DNA of 64,000 bases from Pseudodesulfovibrio aespoeensis Aspo-2 (GCF_000176915.2 NC_014844.1:3348001-3412000), one strand, 5' to 3'. Shown: positions 8,051-19,410, counted from the first letter of the stretch. The notes: generated from the letters alone by a model not told the origin. Program-made: numbers and translations.

Positions 8051-9223
8051 ATGCGTATTTCCGACCGTCTGGAGAGGATCAAGCCATCGGCCACCCTGGC
8101 TGTGAACGCCAAGGCGCAGGCGCTGAAGGCCCAGGGCCGGGAGATCATCAGCCTGGCCGTGGGCCAGCCCGATTTCGGCACCCCGACGCACGTCTGCGAG
8201 GCGGCCAAGGCGGCCCTGGACGAGGGTTTCACCCGCTACACTCCGGTGCCGGGCATTCCCGAGCTGCGCGAGGCCGTGGCCGCCTACTATGGCCGGTTCT
8301 ACGGAGCCAGGGCCACGGGCGACAACACCATCATCAGCAACGGCGGCAAGCAGGTGCTCTACAACCTGTTCATGGCCCTGCTCAATCCGGGTGACGAAGT
8401 GCTCATCCCGGCCCCCTACTGGGTCAGCTACCCGGCCATGGTCCAGCTGGCGGACGGGGTGTCCGTGTTCGTGCCCACCACCGCGGACCAGAACTTCCTC
8501 GTCACCCTGGACGCCCTGGAGGCGGCGCGCACGGACAAGACCCGGCTGCTCCTCCTCAACTCGCCCTCCAACCCCACGGGCTGCTGCTACACCCAGGTCC
8601 AGCTCGAAGCCATCGCGGCCTGGGCGCGCGAAAAAAAAGTCTTCATCGTCTCCGACGAGGTGTACGACCGGCTGGTCTACGCCCCGGCAGAGCCCGCCTC
8701 CCTGGCCAAGACCTGGGAGGCTTATCCCGAGACCATCGCCATCGTGGGCGCGCTCTCCAAGTCCTTCTGCATGACCGGCTGGCGCGTGGGCTACGCCCTG
8801 GCCCACGAAACGCTGATCAAGGCCCTGTCCAAGATCCAGGGCCAGTCCACCTCCAACATCAACTCCATCGCCCAGAAGGCGGCCCTGACCGCCCTGAACG
8901 GCTCATGGGACATCGTGGACGAGATGAAGCGCGCCTTTGTCCGCCGCCGCGACATCGCCTACGGGATCATCACCGGCTGGGGCGCGCAGTGTCCGAAGCC
9001 GGACGGCGCATTCTACCTCTTCCCGGTGCTCGGCCAATTCTACACCGCCGACGCGCCCGACTCGGCCACCATGTGCGCCAAGCTGCTTGATGAAGCAGGC
9101 GTGGCCCTGGTGCCCGGCTCCGCCTTTGGCGATGACACGTGCATCCGCTTCTCCTACGCCGTGGACGACGATACCCTGCGCACCGCCCTGGAGCGCGTGG
9201 GCACGGTACTGACCGGCAAATAA
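8051..9223 (+). CDS. Class I pyridoxal-phosphate aminotransferase (aspartate aminotransferase type)
   Basis: A 390-residue fold-type I aminotransferase. It has the N-terminal AVGQPDFGTPTHV and the substrate/PLP region NGGKQVLYNLF. NSPSNPTG carries the conserved Asn, SDEVYDRLVY the conserved Asp/Tyr, and SKSFCMTGWRVGYA the PLP-binding Lys. The arginine near the C-terminus (CIRFSYA) binds the substrate carboxylate. The family normally exchanges amino groups between aspartate and 2-oxoglutarate or related acids, though exact specificity cannot be read here. The ATG at 8051 begins the conserved region. The frame is open to 8000, but that part looks non-coding. Confidence 0.92.
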   Translation: MRISDRLERIKPSATLAVNAKAQALKAQGREIISLAVGQPDFGTPTHVCEAAKAALDEGFTRYTPVPGIPELREAVAAYYGRFYGARATGDNTIISNGGKQVLYNLFMALLNPGDEVLIPAPYWVSYPAMVQLADGVSVFVPTTADQNFLVTLDALEAARTDKTRLLLLNSPSNPTGCCYTQVQLEAIAAWAREKKVFIVSDEVYDRLVYAPAEPASLAKTWEAYPETIAIVGALSKSFCMTGWRVGYALAHETLIKALSKIQGQSTSNINSIAQKAALTALNGSWDIVDEMKRAFVRRRDIAYGIITGWGAQCPKPDGAFYLFPVLGQFYTADAPDSATMCAKLLDEAGVALVPGSAFGDDTCIRFSYAVDDDTLRTALERVGTVLTGK

Positions 9224-9241
9224 CCGGACCGCGATCCAGAC

Positions 9242-9281
9242 AAAAAAAGCGGGCCTGCCGGAACAACTCCGGCAGGCCCGC
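9242..9281 (-). terminator. Intrinsic terminator of tyrS
   Basis: A perfect 14-bp stem (9249..9262 with 9268..9281; core GGGCCTGCCGG) has a 5-base loop. On the minus strand it is followed by seven T residues. It lies ~35 bases after the tyrS stop. The stem could also help end the convergent aminotransferase transcript. Confidence 0.88.
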
Positions 9282-9315
9282 CCTGTGTGCGCTCTTGGCA
9301 GCAGTCAGAGCCGGC

Positions 9316-10599
9316 TCAACCCCGGGTGACGAGGCCGTAGTGCTTCTTGCCCTTGCGGATGATCAGCAGCTCGCCGCCGATGAAGTCGGCCTCGGCCACG
9401 CCCTGATCGGCCTCGACCCGCTCGCCGTTGATGTAGACGCCGCCGCTCGCGATGTCCTTGCGGGCCTGCCCCTTGGAGGCAGCCAGTTGGAGGTCCAGCA
9501 GCATCTGCGGCAGGTCGGGCACGTTGGAGGGCGCGTAGTGGCAGTGGGGCGCGGTTTCCAGCGCGGCGCGCAGGGTGGCCGGGTCCACGCCCTTGAGCGA
9601 GCCTTCGCCGAACAGAGCCTCTGTGGCGGCCATGACGCGGTCCAGCTCGGGCTGGCCGTGGACCATGCGCGTGACCTCCTCGGCCAGCCGCTTCTGGGCC
9701 GAGCGCAGGTGTGGTGCCTCGGCCAGTTCCCTTTCCAGGGCATTGATCTCGTCCTGGTCCAGAAAGGTAAAGAGCTTGAGGAACTTGATCACGTCGCGGT
9801 CATCGGTGTTGATGAAGAACTGATAAAAGGCGTAGGGCGGCGTGATGTCCGGGTTGAGGAAGATGGCGCCCTTCTCGCTCTTGCCGAACTTCTTGCCCGA
9901 GGCCGTGGTGATCAGCGGGAAGGTCAGGGCAAAGACCTCTTCCTGCTCGCCGTCCTCCTGGGCGCACTTCTTGCGCACCAGCTCACAGCCAGCAGTGATG
10001 TTGCCCCACTGGTCGCCGCCACCGAGCTGCAACCGGCACCCCTTGGTCTTGAACAGGTGGTAGTAGTCGTACCCCTGGAGGATCATGTAGCTGAACTCGG
10101 TGTAGGAGATGCCCACATCGTCGCGGTCGATGCGACCCTTGACCGACTCCTTCTGGAGCATCCAGTTGACCGTGAAATACTTGCCCACATCGCGCAGCAG
10201 CTCGATGGCGGTCAGGTCCTTGGTCCAAATATAGTTGTTGGTGATCTCCGGGCGATCACCGGTGTTGCGCTCAAAGAAACGGCGCACCTGCCCCTTGATC
10301 TTTTCGGAGCGGACATCAAGGTCTTCCCGGCGCGAAAGCTCGCGCTCCTTGTCCTTGCCCGAGGGGTCGCCGATGAGGCCGGTGGCGCCGCCCAGGAGAA
10401 AGATGGGATTGTGTCCGGCGCGCTTCATGCGGGCAAGACACAAGAGCGGGACGAGGTTGCCGACGTGCAGGCTTTCGGCGGTGGGGTCAAACCCGCAATA
10501 CATGACTGCGCCCTGGTTGGACAGGTAGGTGCGCACCTTCTCCTCGTCAGAGACCTGGTTGATCAGCCCACGCCATTTCAATTCGTCGTAAATGTTCAT
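9316..10599 (-). CDS. tyrS: Tyrosyl-tRNA synthetase
   Basis: A 427-residue class I aminoacyl-tRNA synthetase that charges tRNA-Tyr in the cytoplasm. The HIGH-like motif is HVGN in AESLHVGNLVPLL. The KMSKS-like motif is KFGKS in GKKFGKSEKGAIF, the variant typical of many bacterial TyrRS. The tyrosine pocket is seen in GYDYYHLF and GGGDQWGNI. A C-terminal S4-like RNA-binding domain covers ~360-427 (SGGVYINGERVEADQGV). The ATG at 10599 has a GAGGA element 5 bases upstream. A strong intrinsic terminator follows the gene. The ymdB-like gene lies 54 bases upstream in the same direction. Confidence 0.96.
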   Translation of the reverse strand: MNIYDELKWRGLINQVSDEEKVRTYLSNQGAVMYCGFDPTAESLHVGNLVPLLCLARMKRAGHNPIFLLGGATGLIGDPSGKDKERELSRREDLDVRSEKIKGQVRRFFERNTGDRPEITNNYIWTKDLTAIELLRDVGKYFTVNWMLQKESVKGRIDRDDVGISYTEFSYMILQGYDYYHLFKTKGCRLQLGGGDQWGNITAGCELVRKKCAQEDGEQEEVFALTFPLITTASGKKFGKSEKGAIFLNPDITPPYAFYQFFINTDDRDVIKFLKLFTFLDQDEINALERELAEAPHLRSAQKRLAEEVTRMVHGQPELDRVMAATEALFGEGSLKGVDPATLRAALETAPHCHYAPSNVPDLPQMLLDLQLAASKGQARKDIASGGVYINGERVEADQGVAEADFIGGELLIIRKGKKHYGLVTRG

Positions 10600-10653
10600 C
10601 GATTCCTCATTGTTTCCGTGCGAATATCACTATCTGGCCCGCATCCGCGCAGC

Positions 10654-11427
10654 TTATTCCTGCCGGAACGGAACTATGGAAACCGCCGTGCCGGTCGTAT
10701 CATCTATGTCAAAAACCGCGCCGTGTAAAACCCCTTTGCCCGGTGCCACTTCGAGCACGCCGGGCAGGCCGGTGCGGTAGCGGTCGATGATGATTTCAGG
10801 CCGCATGCCGATGCACGATCCCATTGGGCCGCACATGCCCAGGTCCGTTATATAGGCTGTCCCGCCGGGCAGCACAACAGCATCGTTGGTCTGGGTATGG
10901 GTATGGGTGCCAAGCACTGCGCTGACCCGGCCATCCAGGAACCAGGCCAGGGCCTGCTTCTCGCCCGACGCCTCGGCGTGAAAATCCACGATGCGGATGA
11001 CCACGTCGTCAAGCTCGGCCAGGGCCGCCTCGGCTGCGGCAAAGGGGCAGTCCACCGGCGGCATGAAGGTGCGCCCCTGGAGGTTGATGACAGCCACCGG
11101 CGCACGCCCCTCGCGCCGAAAGACGCGTACCCCGGAGCCGGGCGCGCCGACTGGATAATTGTGGGGCCGCAGCAGCCGCTCGTCCGTGTCCAGGAGATTC
11201 CAGAGGTTCCTGAACTTCCAGGTGTGGTTGCCGCCGGTCATGCCGTCGATGCCCGCGCCAAACAGCTCCGAGGCGTTGCGGGCCGAGAGGCCGAAGCCGC
11301 CGCTGGCGTTCTCGCCATTGGCAAAGACCAGATCAATGCCCGCCTGCTCGCGCACCCGCCTGACTTGCTCGCGCACCACCGCGCGACCGGGCCTGCCCAC
11401 GATGTCGCCAAGAAACAGAATCCGCAT
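10654..11427 (-). CDS. ymdB: YmdB-family metallophosphoesterase (TIGR00282)
   Basis: A 257-residue calcineurin-like phosphoesterase of the YmdB/SpdB family. It has the family motifs GDIVGRPGR (metal Asp), ANGENASGG, GGNHTWK, DFHAEASGEK and GTHTHTQTND. Family members hydrolyse 2',3'-cyclic nucleotides, and in Bacillus the gene lies next to rny, the RNase Y gene. Here rny is two genes upstream on the same strand with cheR between, which supports an RNA-turnover link but does not prove one. The start at 11427 is preceded by GGAGG and begins the first conserved strand (MRILFLGDIVG). The frame runs on upstream to 11709 without family similarity. Confidence 0.9.
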   Translation of the reverse strand: MRILFLGDIVGRPGRAVVREQVRRVREQAGIDLVFANGENASGGFGLSARNASELFGAGIDGMTGGNHTWKFRNLWNLLDTDERLLRPHNYPVGAPGSGVRVFRREGRAPVAVINLQGRTFMPPVDCPFAAAEAALAELDDVVIRIVDFHAEASGEKQALAWFLDGRVSAVLGTHTHTQTNDAVVLPGGTAYITDLGMCGPMGSCIGMRPEIIIDRYRTGLPGVLEVAPGKGVLHGAVFDIDDTTGTAVSIVPFRQE

Positions 11428-11563
11428 GCTCCTCCTCCCCCGCAGGGTAAGGCGTGGTAGCAGATTCGCGCCCAAAAGACGAGTCCCGGAATGTGACAAT
11501 CGCGGCGCGCCAAGGGAATGTGGTGAGTGGGAAACGGTGATCGGGCCTGGCCCTGGGGCGGAA

Positions 11564-12481
11564 TCAGCCGATCTTCTGGAACACGGTGGGCGCGATCTGC
11601 CGGATGGGCAACCGCATGCCGGAGAGGCTCTCGGAATGGCCGATGAAGAGATAGCCGCCCGGCTTGATGTGATTGCAGAACTTGTTGAAGAGCACCACCT
11701 GGGTGTCACGGTCGAAGTAGATGACCACGTTGCGGCAGAAGATGATGTCCTGCGGCTCCTGGATGCGGAAATCCTCCATGAAGTTGAGCTGCTGGAAGCT
11801 GACCTTGGCGCGCAACCCGCCGTCGATCTTGATGAGCGGCTTGGTCTTGCTTTTGAGCAGGTATTTCTTCTTCATGTTCTGAGGGATCTCGTCGGCCTTC
11901 TCAATGGAGTAGACGGCGCGCATGGCCTTTTGGAGGATCTCGCGCGAGATATCCGTGGCCAGGATGGCGAAATCAAAGCCCTGGGAGCGGACCGCGAACT
12001 CGGACAGGACCATGGCCAGGGTGTACGGCTCCTCGCCGCTGGAGCAGCCCGCGCTCCAGAGCCGCAGGGGTTTCACCCGGCCAACGCCGCGCTGCCACAA
12101 CTCGGGCAGGACCATGGTGTTCATGATCTCCCAGTGCTTGGGCTCGCGAAAGAAATGGGTGGTGTTGGTGGTGACCACGTCCACAAGGTGCGAGCGCTCC
12201 TGCTCCCGCCCCTGCTCGGAAAAAACGTAGTCGCAATATTCCTTGTAGGAGTGCATGCCCAGGGCACGCAGCCTTTTTTGGAAGCGCGACTGGAGCAGCA
12301 CTTTCTTGGTGGGCGGCATCTTGATGCCGAACTCGCTCTGGATGAGTTCGCTGAAGCGCTTGAACTCGCCGTCGCCCATCTCGGCGCGGAACAGACTCAT
12401 GGTCTTTTCCATGGACTTGTTCAGCGCCTCCTTGTCGAGGTGCGGCGCACCGCCTGCGGCGACTCTGTTTTCCTTGCTCAT
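11564..12481 (-). CDS. cheR: Chemotaxis protein methyltransferase CheR
   Basis: A 305-residue SAM-dependent enzyme that methylates glutamates on chemoreceptors. The N-terminal helical domain (~35-95, EFKRFSELIQSEFGIKMPP) is followed by the catalytic domain with TNTTHFFREPKHWEIM, the SAM-binding LWSAGCSSGEEPYTLAM, IIFCRNVVIYFD and the C-terminal GGYLFIGHSESLSG. No other chemotaxis gene is near. Its setting between rny and ymdB-like suggests an orphan CheR with a receptor encoded elsewhere. The start at 12481 has GGAG upstream. In-frame sequence to 12613 overlaps the rny terminator and is unlikely to be coding. Confidence 0.94.
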   Translation of the reverse strand: MSKENRVAAGGAPHLDKEALNKSMEKTMSLFRAEMGDGEFKRFSELIQSEFGIKMPPTKKVLLQSRFQKRLRALGMHSYKEYCDYVFSEQGREQERSHLVDVVTTNTTHFFREPKHWEIMNTMVLPELWQRGVGRVKPLRLWSAGCSSGEEPYTLAMVLSEFAVRSQGFDFAILATDISREILQKAMRAVYSIEKADEIPQNMKKKYLLKSKTKPLIKIDGGLRAKVSFQQLNFMEDFRIQEPQDIIFCRNVVIYFDRDTQVVLFNKFCNHIKPGGYLFIGHSESLSGMRLPIRQIAPTVFQKIG

Positions 12482-12612
12482 GGGCTGGCTCCAAGGGGCG
12501 TGGCGTTCATGCCCCGACCCTCCATCCTTGCTGATCACAAAATCCGTTCCCGCGCCATGATAAATCGGGCCGGACGCAAAGTTCAGGCCGCCCCCCCCAG
12601 GGCCACGAAACA

Positions 12613-12642
12613 CGGCCCGGACCTCTGGCGAAGTCCGGGCCG
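12613..12642 (-). terminator. Terminator-like hairpin after rny
   Basis: A perfect 10-bp GC-rich stem (12613..12622 with 12633..12642, CGGCCCGGAC/GTCCGGGCCG) lies 10 bases after the rny stop. The T content downstream on the minus strand is modest (TGTTTCG), so termination may be partial. Confidence 0.6.
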
Positions 12643-12651
12643 CTCATTGCG

Positions 12652-14208
12652 CTATTTGGCGTAGCCGACGGCTCGTTTTTCCCTGATGACCGTGACCCGG
12701 ATCTGGCCGGGATAGGTCATGTTGTTCTCAATCTTCTCGGCGATATCCTTGCACAAGACATAGGTGCTCTCGTCGCCGACCCGCTCGGAATCGACCATGA
12801 CGCGGATCTCACGGCCCGCCTGGATGGCGTAGGCCTTGGACACGCCGTCAAAGCTGGTGGCCAGCCCTTCCAGCTCCTCAAGCCGCTTGACATAGTTCTC
12901 AAGCAGCTCCTTGCGTGCGCCGGGGCGCGCGCCCGAGAGGGAGTCCGCGGCCTGGACCAGATTGGCCAGGATGGACATGGGCGGGGTGTCCTCGTGGTGG
13001 GCGGCGATGGCATGGACGATCTCCTTGGACTCGCCGTGCTTCTTGGCCAGGTCCGCGCCGATGATGGCGTGGGGGCCTTCGACCTCGTGGTCCACGGCCT
13101 TGCCCAGGTCGTGCAGCAGCCCGGCGCGCTTGGCCTCCTTCTCGTTGAGGCCCAGCTCGGCGGCCATGACGCCGCACAGGAAGGCGACCTCCATGGAGTG
13201 CTGGAGCACGTTCTGCGAGAAGCTGGTGCGGTAGTGCAGCCGCCCGAGCAGGTTGACCAGCTCCGGGTGGATGCCGTGCACGCCCACGTCAAAGGTGGCC
13301 TGTTCGCCGATCTCCTTGAGTTTGGTGTCCATCTCGCTCTCGACCTTCTTGACCACTTCCTCGATGCGGGCCGGGTGGATGCGCCCGTCGTGGATGAGCC
13401 GCTCCAGCGCCTGCTTGGCCACCTCGCGCTTGAGCGGGCTGAAGGCGGAGAGGACCACGGTCTCTGGCGTGTCGTCGATGATCAGGTCCACGCCCGTGGC
13501 CGCCTCGATGGCGCGGATGTTGCGCCCTTCGCGGCCTATGATGCGGCCCTTCATGTCTTCGGAGGGCAGGGTCACGGCAGTGACCGTCTGCTCGCCCGCG
13601 TAGTCGCCCGCGTAGCGTTGCAGGGCCAGGGAGAGGATTTCGCGCGCCTTCTTGCTGGCGTTTTCCTTGGCCTCCATCTCGATGGTGCGGACCATCCTGG
13701 CGGCCTCGTGCCGGGTGCGCGACTCGATCTCGGCCAGGAGTTTTTCCCTGGCCTCCTCCACCGTCAGGCCGGATATTTCCTGGAGCCTGCGCTCGTGCTC
13801 GCCAGCCTTCTGCTCAAGGTCCTCCTCAAGCTCGGCCAGCTGTTTTTCCTGCTTGATGAGCTGTTTTTCCAGCTCCACCACCTGGGCTTCCTTGTCTGCG
13901 ACCTTCTCGCGCTTGGCGTCGAGCCGCTCCTCCTTGCCCTGGAGGCGTTTCTCTTCGTTCTTGAGCTGGTTTTCGCGGTCCTTGAACTCGCGCTCCAGCT
14001 CTTTCTTCTGGCTGAAAATCTCGTCCTGCGCCTGGAGCCTGGACTCCTTTTTCAGGGCCTCGCTCTCCTTTCTCGCCTCTTCGACGATCCGGTCGGCCAG
14101 CCCGCGCGCGTCGGACACCTGTTTCTCGGATATGTATCGTTGCAGCAGGAACCCGGCCCCAAGGCCTAGGCCAGCCCCTGCGCCGATCATGGCGATTTCT
14201 ATGAACAT
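12652..14208 (-). CDS. rny: Ribonuclease Y
   Basis: A 518-residue membrane-anchored endoribonuclease that starts mRNA decay in many bacteria. It begins with a membrane helix ([20 protein letters not shown]). A long charged coiled coil follows (~30-190, rich in E/K/Q). A KH domain comes next (~215-280, [21 protein letters not shown]), then an HD domain with [12 protein letters not shown] that holds the metal ligands, and the C-terminal RNase Y domain. The ATG at 14208 has AAGGAG at correct spacing. The preceding frame to 14265 is non-coding. Next upstream on the same strand are a 6S RNA and zapA, and a hairpin follows the gene. Confidence 0.96.
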   Translation of the reverse strand: MFIEIAMIGAGAGLGLGAGFLLQRYISEKQVSDARGLADRIVEEARKESEALKKESRLQAQDEIFSQKKELEREFKDRENQLKNEEKRLQGKEERLDAKREKVADKEAQVVELEKQLIKQEKQLAELEEDLEQKAGEHERRLQEISGLTVEEAREKLLAEIESRTRHEAARMVRTIEMEAKENASKKAREILSLALQRYAGDYAGEQTVTAVTLPSEDMKGRIIGREGRNIRAIEAATGVDLIIDDTPETVVLSAFSPLKREVAKQALERLIHDGRIHPARIEEVVKKVESEMDTKLKEIGEQATFDVGVHGIHPELVNLLGRLHYRTSFSQNVLQHSMEVAFLCGVMAAELGLNEKEAKRAGLLHDLGKAVDHEVEGPHAIIGADLAKKHGESKEIVHAIAAHHEDTPPMSILANLVQAADSLSGARPGARKELLENYVKRLEELEGLATSFDGVSKAYAIQAGREIRVMVDSERVGDESTYVLCKDIAEKIENNMTYPGQIRVTVIREKRAVGYAK

Positions 14209-14352
14209 GGGGATTTCTCCTTGTGTTATGTTGACAGACTTTGGGCGGTCTGTTGACGCCAACAACGCGCTTGAGGCCTGGGATGCAAGGGCACAAAGAG
14301 AGTGTGCATACGCACATGTCGGGAGGGATGAGGAAAGGCTTGGTCACCGTGC

Positions 14353-14374
14353 CGGTCCGCCGTGCAGCGGACCG
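14353..14374 (-). terminator. Hairpin immediately 3' of 6S RNA
   Basis: A stem GGTCCGC/GCGGACC with one extra C-G pair and a short loop follows the closing stem of the 6S RNA. It lacks a T tract, so it may be a processing or stability element and not a full intrinsic terminator. Confidence 0.45.
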
Positions 14375-14376
14375 CG

Positions 14377-14557
14377 AAAGCCCCGGGAGGCCGTGTCGCC
14401 AGTTGGTTTTGAACCTGGCTATTCCAGGTGGGCATGGCTCGCGCGCCTTCAGGCTTCCCGGCTGACCGGGCATGCACACCAGCACGCTGGAGCCTTCGCC
14501 CGTATTACGAGCATTGGCTCAAAAACGCTCCTGGCAATCACTAACGTCCCAGGGTAT
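14377..14557 (-). ncRNA. ssrS: 6S RNA
   Basis: A ~181-nt RNA between zapA and rny, the usual neighbourhood of 6S RNA (next to zapA in many proteobacteria). The end stem forms between CCCTGGGA (about 14547..14554) and TCCCGGGG (about 14381..14388). The 3' half resembles Escherichia coli 6S closely. GGTGTGCATGCCCGGTCAGC then CGGGAAGCCTGAAG aligns with the GGTGAGCATGCTCGGTCCG...GAGAAGCCTTAAA region, and CACCTGGAATAGCCAGGTTC gives the next hairpin. The middle would form the open bubble that mimics a melted promoter and binds the housekeeping RNA polymerase. It starts ~40 bases after the zapA stop and is probably processed from the zapBA transcript or made from a promoter inside zapA. The exact ends are estimated. 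Confidence 0.88.
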
Positions 14558-14598
14558 TTCTCTGCCTGCCTCGGACCCGGTCCGCTCATCGGCCCGGA

Positions 14599-14856
14599 TC
14601 ATTCGAGGTTTTTTTCCAAAATCTCTCCGATCTTCTCTTCCAGCCGCGCCAGTTTGGCCTCGCCGACCAGATAGTCGTCCGCAAGGCTCAAAAGCAGGAA
14701 CGTCAACATCTTTTCCTTGCTGAGGTCCCCGGCCCCGGTGGTCAGATCCTTGAACCGTTTTTCCAACAGAGCCTGTGCAGCTTCAATGCGGGTGCTTTCC
14801 GCATCCGTCTTGAAGGAGATATCCAGGCCGAACAGGTTCAACGTGTAGCGTGGCAT
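14599..14856 (-). CDS. zapA: Cell division protein ZapA
   Basis: A small (85-residue) cytoplasmic protein that bundles and stabilises FtsZ filaments at the division ring. The N-terminal strand region (YTLNLFGLDISFKTDAEST) and the C-terminal coiled coil (LARLEEKIGEILEKNLE) match ZapA, including the central L..LSLADDYL helix. The size is normal for short ZapA proteins. A zapB-like coiled-coil gene ends 12 bases upstream of its start, and the 6S RNA follows. Confidence 0.85.
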   Translation of the reverse strand: MPRYTLNLFGLDISFKTDAESTRIEAAQALLEKRFKDLTTGAGDLSKEKMLTFLLLSLADDYLVGEAKLARLEEKIGEILEKNLE

Positions 14857-14868
14857 CGTCTATCGCTG

Positions 14869-15045
14869 TTATTCCAGCTCGCTCTTGATCTTCTCCAAAA
14901 GCGTATCGATGCGAGATTCAATGTCGCGCCGCGTTTGCCGCTCGGCCTCGACTTCCTCCCTCAAGCGCTGGTTTTCTTCCCTTAACTCGTTAATCTTGTT
15001 GAGCAACCCATTAAACCGCTCTTCAAGTTGGACAATAAGTTCCAT
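14869..15045 (-). CDS. zapB: Small coiled-coil protein, ZapB-like
   Basis: A 58-residue protein starting MELIVQLEERFNGLLNKINE and ending KSELE. It is almost entirely a heptad-patterned, highly charged coiled coil, like the division factor ZapB, which binds FtsZ through ZapA. The ATG at 15045 follows AGAGG at good spacing. The stop lies 12 bases from zapA, so the two are surely co-transcribed. ZapB proteins are poorly conserved in sequence, so the name rests on size, coiled coil and the zapA neighbour. Confidence 0.75.
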   Translation of the reverse strand: MELIVQLEERFNGLLNKINELREENQRLREEVEAERQTRRDIESRIDTLLEKIKSELE

Positions 15046-15076
15046 ACAACCTCTCTATCCTCTTACCCAATACAAA

Positions 15077-16453
15077 TCAAGACTTCTTCAGCCGCCGATG
15101 GATATTGACCTGTCTGCCCCTGGCTATGGCCCCGCCCTCGTCAGGCACATCCTTGGTGATGGTGGAACCGGCCCCGACCAACGCATCGCGGCCAACGGTC
15201 ACCGGAGCGACCAGGGCCGTGTTGCTTCCGATGAAGGCGCCGGGACCGATGGTGGTCGTGAATTTGTTTTTGCCGTCATAGTTACAAGTGATGGTTCCCG
15301 CGCCGATATTGGCCCCTGCCCCGACCTCGGCATCGCCCAGGTAGGAAAGATGGCTGGCCTTGGCCCCCTCGCCGAGCACGGCTTTTTTCATCTCCACGAA
15401 ATTGCCCACCCTGGCCCCGGTGTGCAGGACCGTGCCGGGCCTGAGCCGGGCATAGGGGCCGACCACGGCCTGCGGCCCGACCTCGGCCCCCTCGATGTGG
15501 CAGAACTCGCGCACCACGCAGCCGGGCGCAAAGGTGGAATCGGTGATGTGGGTATAGGACCCGAGCCGCGACCCGGCGGCCACGGACGACGCGCCGTAAA
15601 TCTCGCAATGGCCGAAAATTTCCGCACCCGGCTCCACGGCCACGCGCGGACCGATGATGACTGTCTCCGGGTTGTGGATGAGCACTCCGCGGTCGATATG
15701 CGCCTCGACGATCCGGCGGCGCAGCTCGGACTCGGCCCGGATCAGCTCGCGCGGGCTGTTGATGCCCATGAGGCTGATGTCGTCGCCGCACTGGACGCTC
15801 TCTACGGCCATGGCGCTGGCCACGGCCAGCCCGATCAGGTCGGTGACGTAGTATTCTCCGCTCTTGTTCTCGTTGCGCAACTGTCCAAGGAGCGTGTCCA
15901 CGCTCGACACCCGGAGCAGGTAGATGCCTGCGTTGACCTCGCCGGTGACCGGGCCGTGAACGGCCATGCAGTAATCCTTGGCTTCGACAATGGCGCTGAT
16001 GCGCTGGTTCTCGTCACGCACCACGCGGCCAAACTGCGCCGTGTCGCGCGGGGTGATGGTCATGAAGGCGAGATCGCAGCAGCCTGCCTGACCGGCCAGC
16101 CGACCCAGCCCCTCAGCCGTGATGAGCGGCGTGTCGCCGTTGATGACCAGGCAGTAGTCGGTGCCATCGGCCTTGACCGCGTCCCAGGCCACCTGGAGGG
16201 CATGGCCTGTGCCGAGCTGCTGCGCCTGGAGCACGAATTGACCTGCCATCTCCGGAAAAGCCTGCTCCACCAGCCCGCTACCGTGGCCCACCACCGTGAT
16301 GGCGGCCTGACCAAAGAGAGGTTTGATGGCATCGTAGACATAGCGCAGCATGGGCTCGCCCAGCAGGGTCTGCAGCACCTTGGGCCGGGACGAGTGCATG
16401 CGGGTGCCCTTGCCCGCGGCAAGAACCAGGGCGGTGATCTTCGGTTTGGTCAT
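15077..16453 (-). CDS. glmU: Bifunctional GlmU (N-acetylglucosamine-1-phosphate uridyltransferase / glucosamine-1-phosphate acetyltransferase)
   Basis: A 458-residue cytoplasmic enzyme that makes UDP-N-acetylglucosamine for peptidoglycan and lipid A. The N-terminal nucleotidyltransferase (~1-230) has LAAGKGTRMHSSRPKVLQTL and the UTP/Mg region INGDTPLI. The C-terminal left-handed beta helix (~250-450) shows hexapeptide repeats and the acetyltransferase signature NIGAGTITCNYDGKNKF. The length is normal. It is the first gene of a minus-strand group (glmU, zapB-like, zapA, 6S RNA, rny) and starts ~160 bases after the atp terminator. Confidence 0.96.
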   Translation of the reverse strand: MTKPKITALVLAAGKGTRMHSSRPKVLQTLLGEPMLRYVYDAIKPLFGQAAITVVGHGSGLVEQAFPEMAGQFVLQAQQLGTGHALQVAWDAVKADGTDYCLVINGDTPLITAEGLGRLAGQAGCCDLAFMTITPRDTAQFGRVVRDENQRISAIVEAKDYCMAVHGPVTGEVNAGIYLLRVSSVDTLLGQLRNENKSGEYYVTDLIGLAVASAMAVESVQCGDDISLMGINSPRELIRAESELRRRIVEAHIDRGVLIHNPETVIIGPRVAVEPGAEIFGHCEIYGASSVAAGSRLGSYTHITDSTFAPGCVVREFCHIEGAEVGPQAVVGPYARLRPGTVLHTGARVGNFVEMKKAVLGEGAKASHLSYLGDAEVGAGANIGAGTITCNYDGKNKFTTTIGPGAFIGSNTALVAPVTVGRDALVGAGSTITKDVPDEGGAIARGRQVNIHRRLKKS

Positions 16454-16612
16454 AGGCTCTCCGAAAGCGGATTGGTCGGCAAAAGTTTGAACGGTTTTTC
16501 CGGCTCATTACCCGCTTGGCCGGGAAAGAACAACCGTGAAATGCAGCAGGCGACTCGCGGCGGCTTGCGCCTGCGCCTGTGCATCAGGGCACTGTCGCCT
16601 ATCGGTGGGCAA

Positions 16613-16644
16613 ACGAAAAGGGCAGGCTCGAAGGCCTGCCCTTT
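16613..16644 (-). terminator. Intrinsic terminator of the F1 atp operon
   Basis: A perfect 11-bp stem, AAAGGGCAGGC/GCCTGCCCTTT (16617..16627 with 16634..16644), has a 6-base loop and continues into TTTTCG on the minus strand. It lies 29 bases after the atpC stop. Confidence 0.85.
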
Positions 16645-16673
16645 GGTGTATCAGGGTGTAGGGTCGGATCAGA

Positions 16674-17096
16674 CTAGCAGGTGCCTGCGCTCTTGCCGGA
16701 GCGCTGGCAGGACATCCGGGCGATGGCCCTGCGCAGGGCGGCCTGGTTGCGGGCAGCGTCGATCTTCTCCTTGGCCTGTGCGTTGCGCTCTTCAGCGCGT
16801 TCGCGGGCCTTCTGGGCGCGGTCAATGTCGATCTCGGTGGCCTTTTCCGCAACTTCTGCAAGGATGGTCACCTTGTTGTTGCTGACCTCGGCGAATCCGC
16901 CCGAGACGAAGACATAGTGCGCCTTGCCTTCCTGTTTGTAGTGCAGATTGCCTATCCCGAGCGCGGAAAGGAAGGGGACGTGGCTCGGCAGTACGCCGAA
17001 CTCACCGAGGATGCCGGGGGCACCCACGTATTCCACGTCCTCGGAAAGCACCTTCCGGTCGGGAGTGACAATCTCAAGCTTCAGAGTATTGGCCAT
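16674..17096 (-). CDS. atpC: ATP synthase epsilon subunit
   Basis: A 140-residue central-stalk subunit of F1 that couples rotation and can inhibit ATP hydrolysis. The N-terminal beta sandwich ([44 protein letters not shown]) is typical. The C-terminal helical hairpin (~90-130) is rich in Ala, Glu and Arg. It ends with an unusual Cys-containing tail ([13 protein letters not shown]). It is the last gene of the minus-strand operon, 12 bases after atpD, and an intrinsic terminator follows. Confidence 0.95.
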   Translation of the reverse strand: MANTLKLEIVTPDRKVLSEDVEYVGAPGILGEFGVLPSHVPFLSALGIGNLHYKQEGKAHYVFVSGGFAEVSNNKVTILAEVAEKATEIDIDRAQKARERAEERNAQAKEKIDAARNQAALRRAIARMSCQRSGKSAGTC

Positions 17097-17108
17097 GAAG
17101 TACCTCGC

Positions 17109-19396
<2,288 letters not shown>

Positions 19397-19410
19397 TGGC
19401 TACCCCTTAG

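Noticed and set aside
14885-16885. 666-codon open frame on the plus strand
   Set aside because: Antisense shadow of glmU, the zapB-like gene and the end of atpC; no protein features.
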